Shown: piece after piece, positions 61,669 to 64,000 of the stretch
Layout of the letters: every line of letters starts with the position of its first letter
How positions within the stretch are numbered: position 1 is the first letter of the stretch
Source: Rothia aeria
GTDB lineage: Bacteria > Actinomycetota > Actinomycetes > Actinomycetales > Micrococcaceae
Assembly: GCA_002355935.1 (NCBI GenBank)
Contig: AP017895.1
Location: 1,364,001 to 1,428,000 of the forward strand
Direction: 5' to 3'
DNA: 64,000 nt
Position numbers and translations under genes: made by a program
The notes under the pieces: generated by a model
What the model was told of the DNA's origin: nothing
The model's input: only the letters and a program-made list of their open reading frames with translations
The model's database searches: none

Positions 61669-64000
61669 TTAACCCTCCACTGGGGATTGCCGTGCCGACC
61701 GGAAGGCCGGGATGGCTGACGCCGCGAATGCGGCGAATAGGCCCACTACCAACACGAGTACCATGCCAGTAATTGGCAGGGCCGGTACCATTTCCATGGA
61801 TTCACGCATGGCCCGCACCAGTACTCGTGAAAGAACTAAACCAATGAGTACACCTGAGACGATGCCCATCGCCAGCGCTCCGAGGGTGATCATGACGGCT
61901 TCGGTCGAGACCATGCGGCGCAGCTGCTTGCGGGACAGGCCCAGCGAGCGGAGCATCGCGTTCTCGCGGCGGCGCTCGTTCACCGACAGGGTCATAGTGT
62001 TTGCCACACCAATCACCGCAATAACGACTGCCAGTGCCAGCAGGATCAGGGACGCATTGAGCATAATACTCAGAGTCTGATCGTTACTCTTACGAATCCT
62101 CAGCCCGCCTTGGAACTCGGTGCCGTCATTTGCCTTAGCAAGCTCGCTCTGCAGCTGGCTATTATCGGAGCTGATGAGCGGGGTCTTTGCCCGCATGAGC
62201 ACCATAGTTGCGGTACCGCGTGCCGCAAAGCTGCGTGCCAGGGCCGGGTTTTCCTGAGCAGCCTTCATGAGCGCTTCCTGTGCGGCGGGGTCTTCCGGCA
62301 TAGCCTGCTCACTAGTGGCTGGCTGCGGGTTGGAGGCATCCTGCACCTTAGCACCGGTTGCCGGGTTCACCACGAAGAACGGCTCTTTGGTCTCTGCCTT
62401 AATGGGTTTGGCCTCAACCGTCCCCAGCGGCCCGGTAATCTTCAGACGGGTGTTGTTATCGAACTTGCCCAAGTCCCAAATATCCTGGGGCACGAGCACC
62501 TCGTCGTCCTTCAGGTTAATGTTGGACTCGCCGGTGGATACCTTGTGCAGGTCATCATTGCTCAGAGACATCACATTGTCTTTGAGATTGGTGGAGCCTG
62601 CATTATCGGGCTTTGCGGTGTACTCAATCACGCCCGCAGCTGAGCCAACGCTGACGGCTTCAACGTTTTTAAGGCCCTTAATCTTATCGGCCACATTCTT
62701 TGCCTTGGTCACGCTCGCACTGCTATTGGTCACGGAGGACTCACCGAACGGTGCGTACGCTGTTACCGGGTATAGCCTATCCAGCTCTTTGGCGATGGAT
62801 GTGCTCAAAACCGAGTGGCCAGTTAGCACGATGCCAATCACCAGGGTTCCCACCAGCACGGCGCGCCCGGTTGAAACGGTGCGTTTGGGCGAGCGCAGAG
62901 AGTTCGCTAGTGCGAGTTTACCGGTCTGCCCGCGCAGTACCGACCCAATAATCCGAACGAGCGGCAGCAGGATCCACGGGGTGAGCAGGAATACCGCCAA
63001 CGCGTAGAGGAGGCATGCCCACATGATGGTGGTAATGGCAGTGCCGCCGTTATTATCCTTCAGCGCGGCGGTGGTGAGAATACCGCCCGCAATGGCGAGG
63101 ACGACGCCGATGATTCCCCCAATGATGCTGGGCTTCTTCACTGCCTGCTCGGTGTTTGCGCTCATGGCGCTAATGGGGGAGATGCGCAGGGCAGTACGGG
63201 CCGGGGCGAGCGAGGCGAGTACGGTCACAACAGTGCACATGAGCACACCCACAATAAACGCCACGGGGGAGAAACTGACAATGAACGTGCTGAACATTGC
63301 GTTCAAAATCCCGCCGACTGCATACACCGCCGCCGAACCAATAATGGAGAAGAACAGGCCAATCACCAGCGACTCCATAAGCAGCATTCGCACCAGTGAA
63401 CCACCGCGGGCACCAAGGGTGCGCAGCAAGGCGAGCTCACGAGTCCGTTGGCCCACCAGCACCGCGAAGGTGTTCGAAATGACGAATGAGGAAACCAGCA
63501 GAGCCAGGATTGCGAAGGCAACGAGGATAGTACCCAGTGCGTCGAAGAGCGATGAGAGCTGCTTCTTGAGGTGGTCCATCATCTGCGTGTTAGAGAACAC
63601 CTTGGGGGTGGTGTTCTTATCGCCGGTGTTCAGCTCTTTCTGCAGGGCATCGCGCGATTCCTGGGTATTATTCTTGAGCTTAATGAAGGCCTGAGGCGCC
63701 ATAGGTTTGGAGGGGTCTGAGACGATCCCGCCCTCTTCATCGGCAAGCTGACGCGCGATATCCGCAAGGCTGGTGCCGCCAATGAAAACGTTGTCGCTCA
63801 TCTGCGAATCTGAGATACCGGTGCTGAAGGTAGCCGTGAGGGTATACTCGGTGTCTTTCGCATTGTCCTTATCGGTAGCTGAGGTGACAACATTGGGCAT
63901 GGTCACCTTATCACCGATTTTCAGATTGTGTTTCTCGGCGAAACTCTTAGCAACCAGAAGCTCGGTATCTTTAGACGGGAGATTCCCCTCAATATCGAAG
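61669..64000 (-). CDS. FtsX-like ABC transporter permease, partial
   Basis: Open to the right edge, so the N terminus is outside the window; at least 777 residues are present. MacB/FtsX-type permeases move lipoproteins, peptides or drugs with a separate ATPase. Two FtsX cores are visible: LVGQRTRELALLRTLGARGG after a first helix, and VNERRRENAMLRSLGLSRKQ in the C-terminal half, each followed by three helices. A ~200-residue extracytoplasmic region with Lys/Asp/Gln-rich segments separates them. No frameshift over 2.3 kb. The partner ATPase is probably just upstream. Confidence 0.9.
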   Translation of the reverse strand, partial: FDIEGNLPSKDTELLVAKSFAEKHNLKIGDKVTMPNVVTSATDKDNAKDTEYTLTATFSTGISDSQMSDNVFIGGTSLADIARQLADEEGGIVSDPSKPMAPQAFIKLKNNTQESRDALQKELNTGDKNTTPKVFSNTQMMDHLKKQLSSLFDALGTILVAFAILALLVSSFVISNTFAVLVGQRTRELALLRTLGARGGSLVRMLLMESLVIGLFFSIIGSAAVYAVGGILNAMFSTFIVSFSPVAFIVGVLMCTVVTVLASLAPARTALRISPISAMSANTEQAVKKPSIIGGIIGVVLAIAGGILTTAALKDNNGGTAITTIMWACLLYALAVFLLTPWILLPLVRIIGSVLRGQTGKLALANSLRSPKRTVSTGRAVLVGTLVIGIVLTGHSVLSTSIAKELDRLYPVTAYAPFGESSVTNSSASVTKAKNVADKIKGLKNVEAVSVGSAAGVIEYTAKPDNAGSTNLKDNVMSLSNDDLHKVSTGESNINLKDDEVLVPQDIWDLGKFDNNTRLKITGPLGTVEAKPIKAETKEPFFVVNPATGAKVQDASNPQPATSEQAMPEDPAAQEALMKAAQENPALARSFAARGTATMVLMRAKTPLISSDNSQLQSELAKANDGTEFQGGLRIRKSNDQTLSIMLNASLILLALAVVIAVIGVANTMTLSVNERRRENAMLRSLGLSRKQLRRMVSTEAVMITLGALAMGIVSGVLIGLVLSRVLVRAMRESMEMVPALPITGMVLVLVVGLFAAFAASAIPAFRSARQSPVEG

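Noticed and set aside
61712-63694. Several plus-strand frames opposite the FtsX-like permease
   Set aside because: They are antisense to a continuous permease frame with clear FtsX motifs and lack start signals.

Overview
The window reads as chromosome of a moderately GC-rich actinobacterium, most likely Rothia (Micrococcaceae). Supporting this are an actinobacterial atp operon with a long delta subunit and a short epsilon subunit, NucS, S-(hydroxymethyl)mycothiol dehydrogenase, DUF3039, DUF2017, malate:quinone oxidoreductase, and secreted proteins with S-layer-homology repeats. The genus is inferred from family resemblance and was not tested by any search.

Layout. 1-8.7 kb: end of a polyprenyl-phosphate sugar-1-phosphate transferase, then atpI, an AtpZ-like gene and atpBEFHAGDC, closed by a strong terminator. 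8.8-19.8 kb: nucS, an Imm1-like orphan immunity gene, small unknown genes, an alpha/beta hydrolase, an AI-2E family exporter, a YbbN-like co-chaperone, a two-gene ABC exporter, DUF3039 and a DEAD/DEAH helicase. 19.8-27.9 kb is accessory: four diverged paralogues of one uncharacterised family (DUF6891-like) on the minus strand, an AT-rich block of small immunity-like genes, a low-GC subtilisin-like protease with SLH-like repeats, and a second SLH-repeat secreted protein, of which a 120-bp fragment is also present upstream of the protease. 28-43.3 kb: pncB-pncA NAD salvage, clpS-DUF2017-murI-MBL-rph-rdgB, a membrane protein, an ADP-ribosylglycohydrolase, sbcDC and an MFS-like protein. 43.4-52.6 kb, minus strand: a mycothiol-dependent formaldehyde pair (MBL hydrolase and mscR), a hydrolase, YihY, mqo, a Tat-type peptide-binding lipoprotein, tRNA-Leu and bcp. 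52.8-64 kb: tRNA-Lys, an unknown gene, an attenuator-controlled ilvBNC cluster, two tandem DUF1963 genes sharing a conserved leader hairpin, metG and an FtsX-like permease running off the right edge.

More than 25 genes or gene parts are interrupted by a frameshift. In nearly every case one added nucleotide, usually in a short homopolymer, restores a family-consistent protein. The one-sided pattern suggests base-calling undercalls more than true decay. I give such genes the span of the restored frame, label them pseudogene, and state where the break lies.

The most interesting signals are the ilvB leader peptide with mutually exclusive hairpins, the covarying GNRA-loop hairpin before both DUF1963 genes, the four-paralogue array with its neighbouring immunity-like genes, and the protease/SLH pair in a low-GC island.
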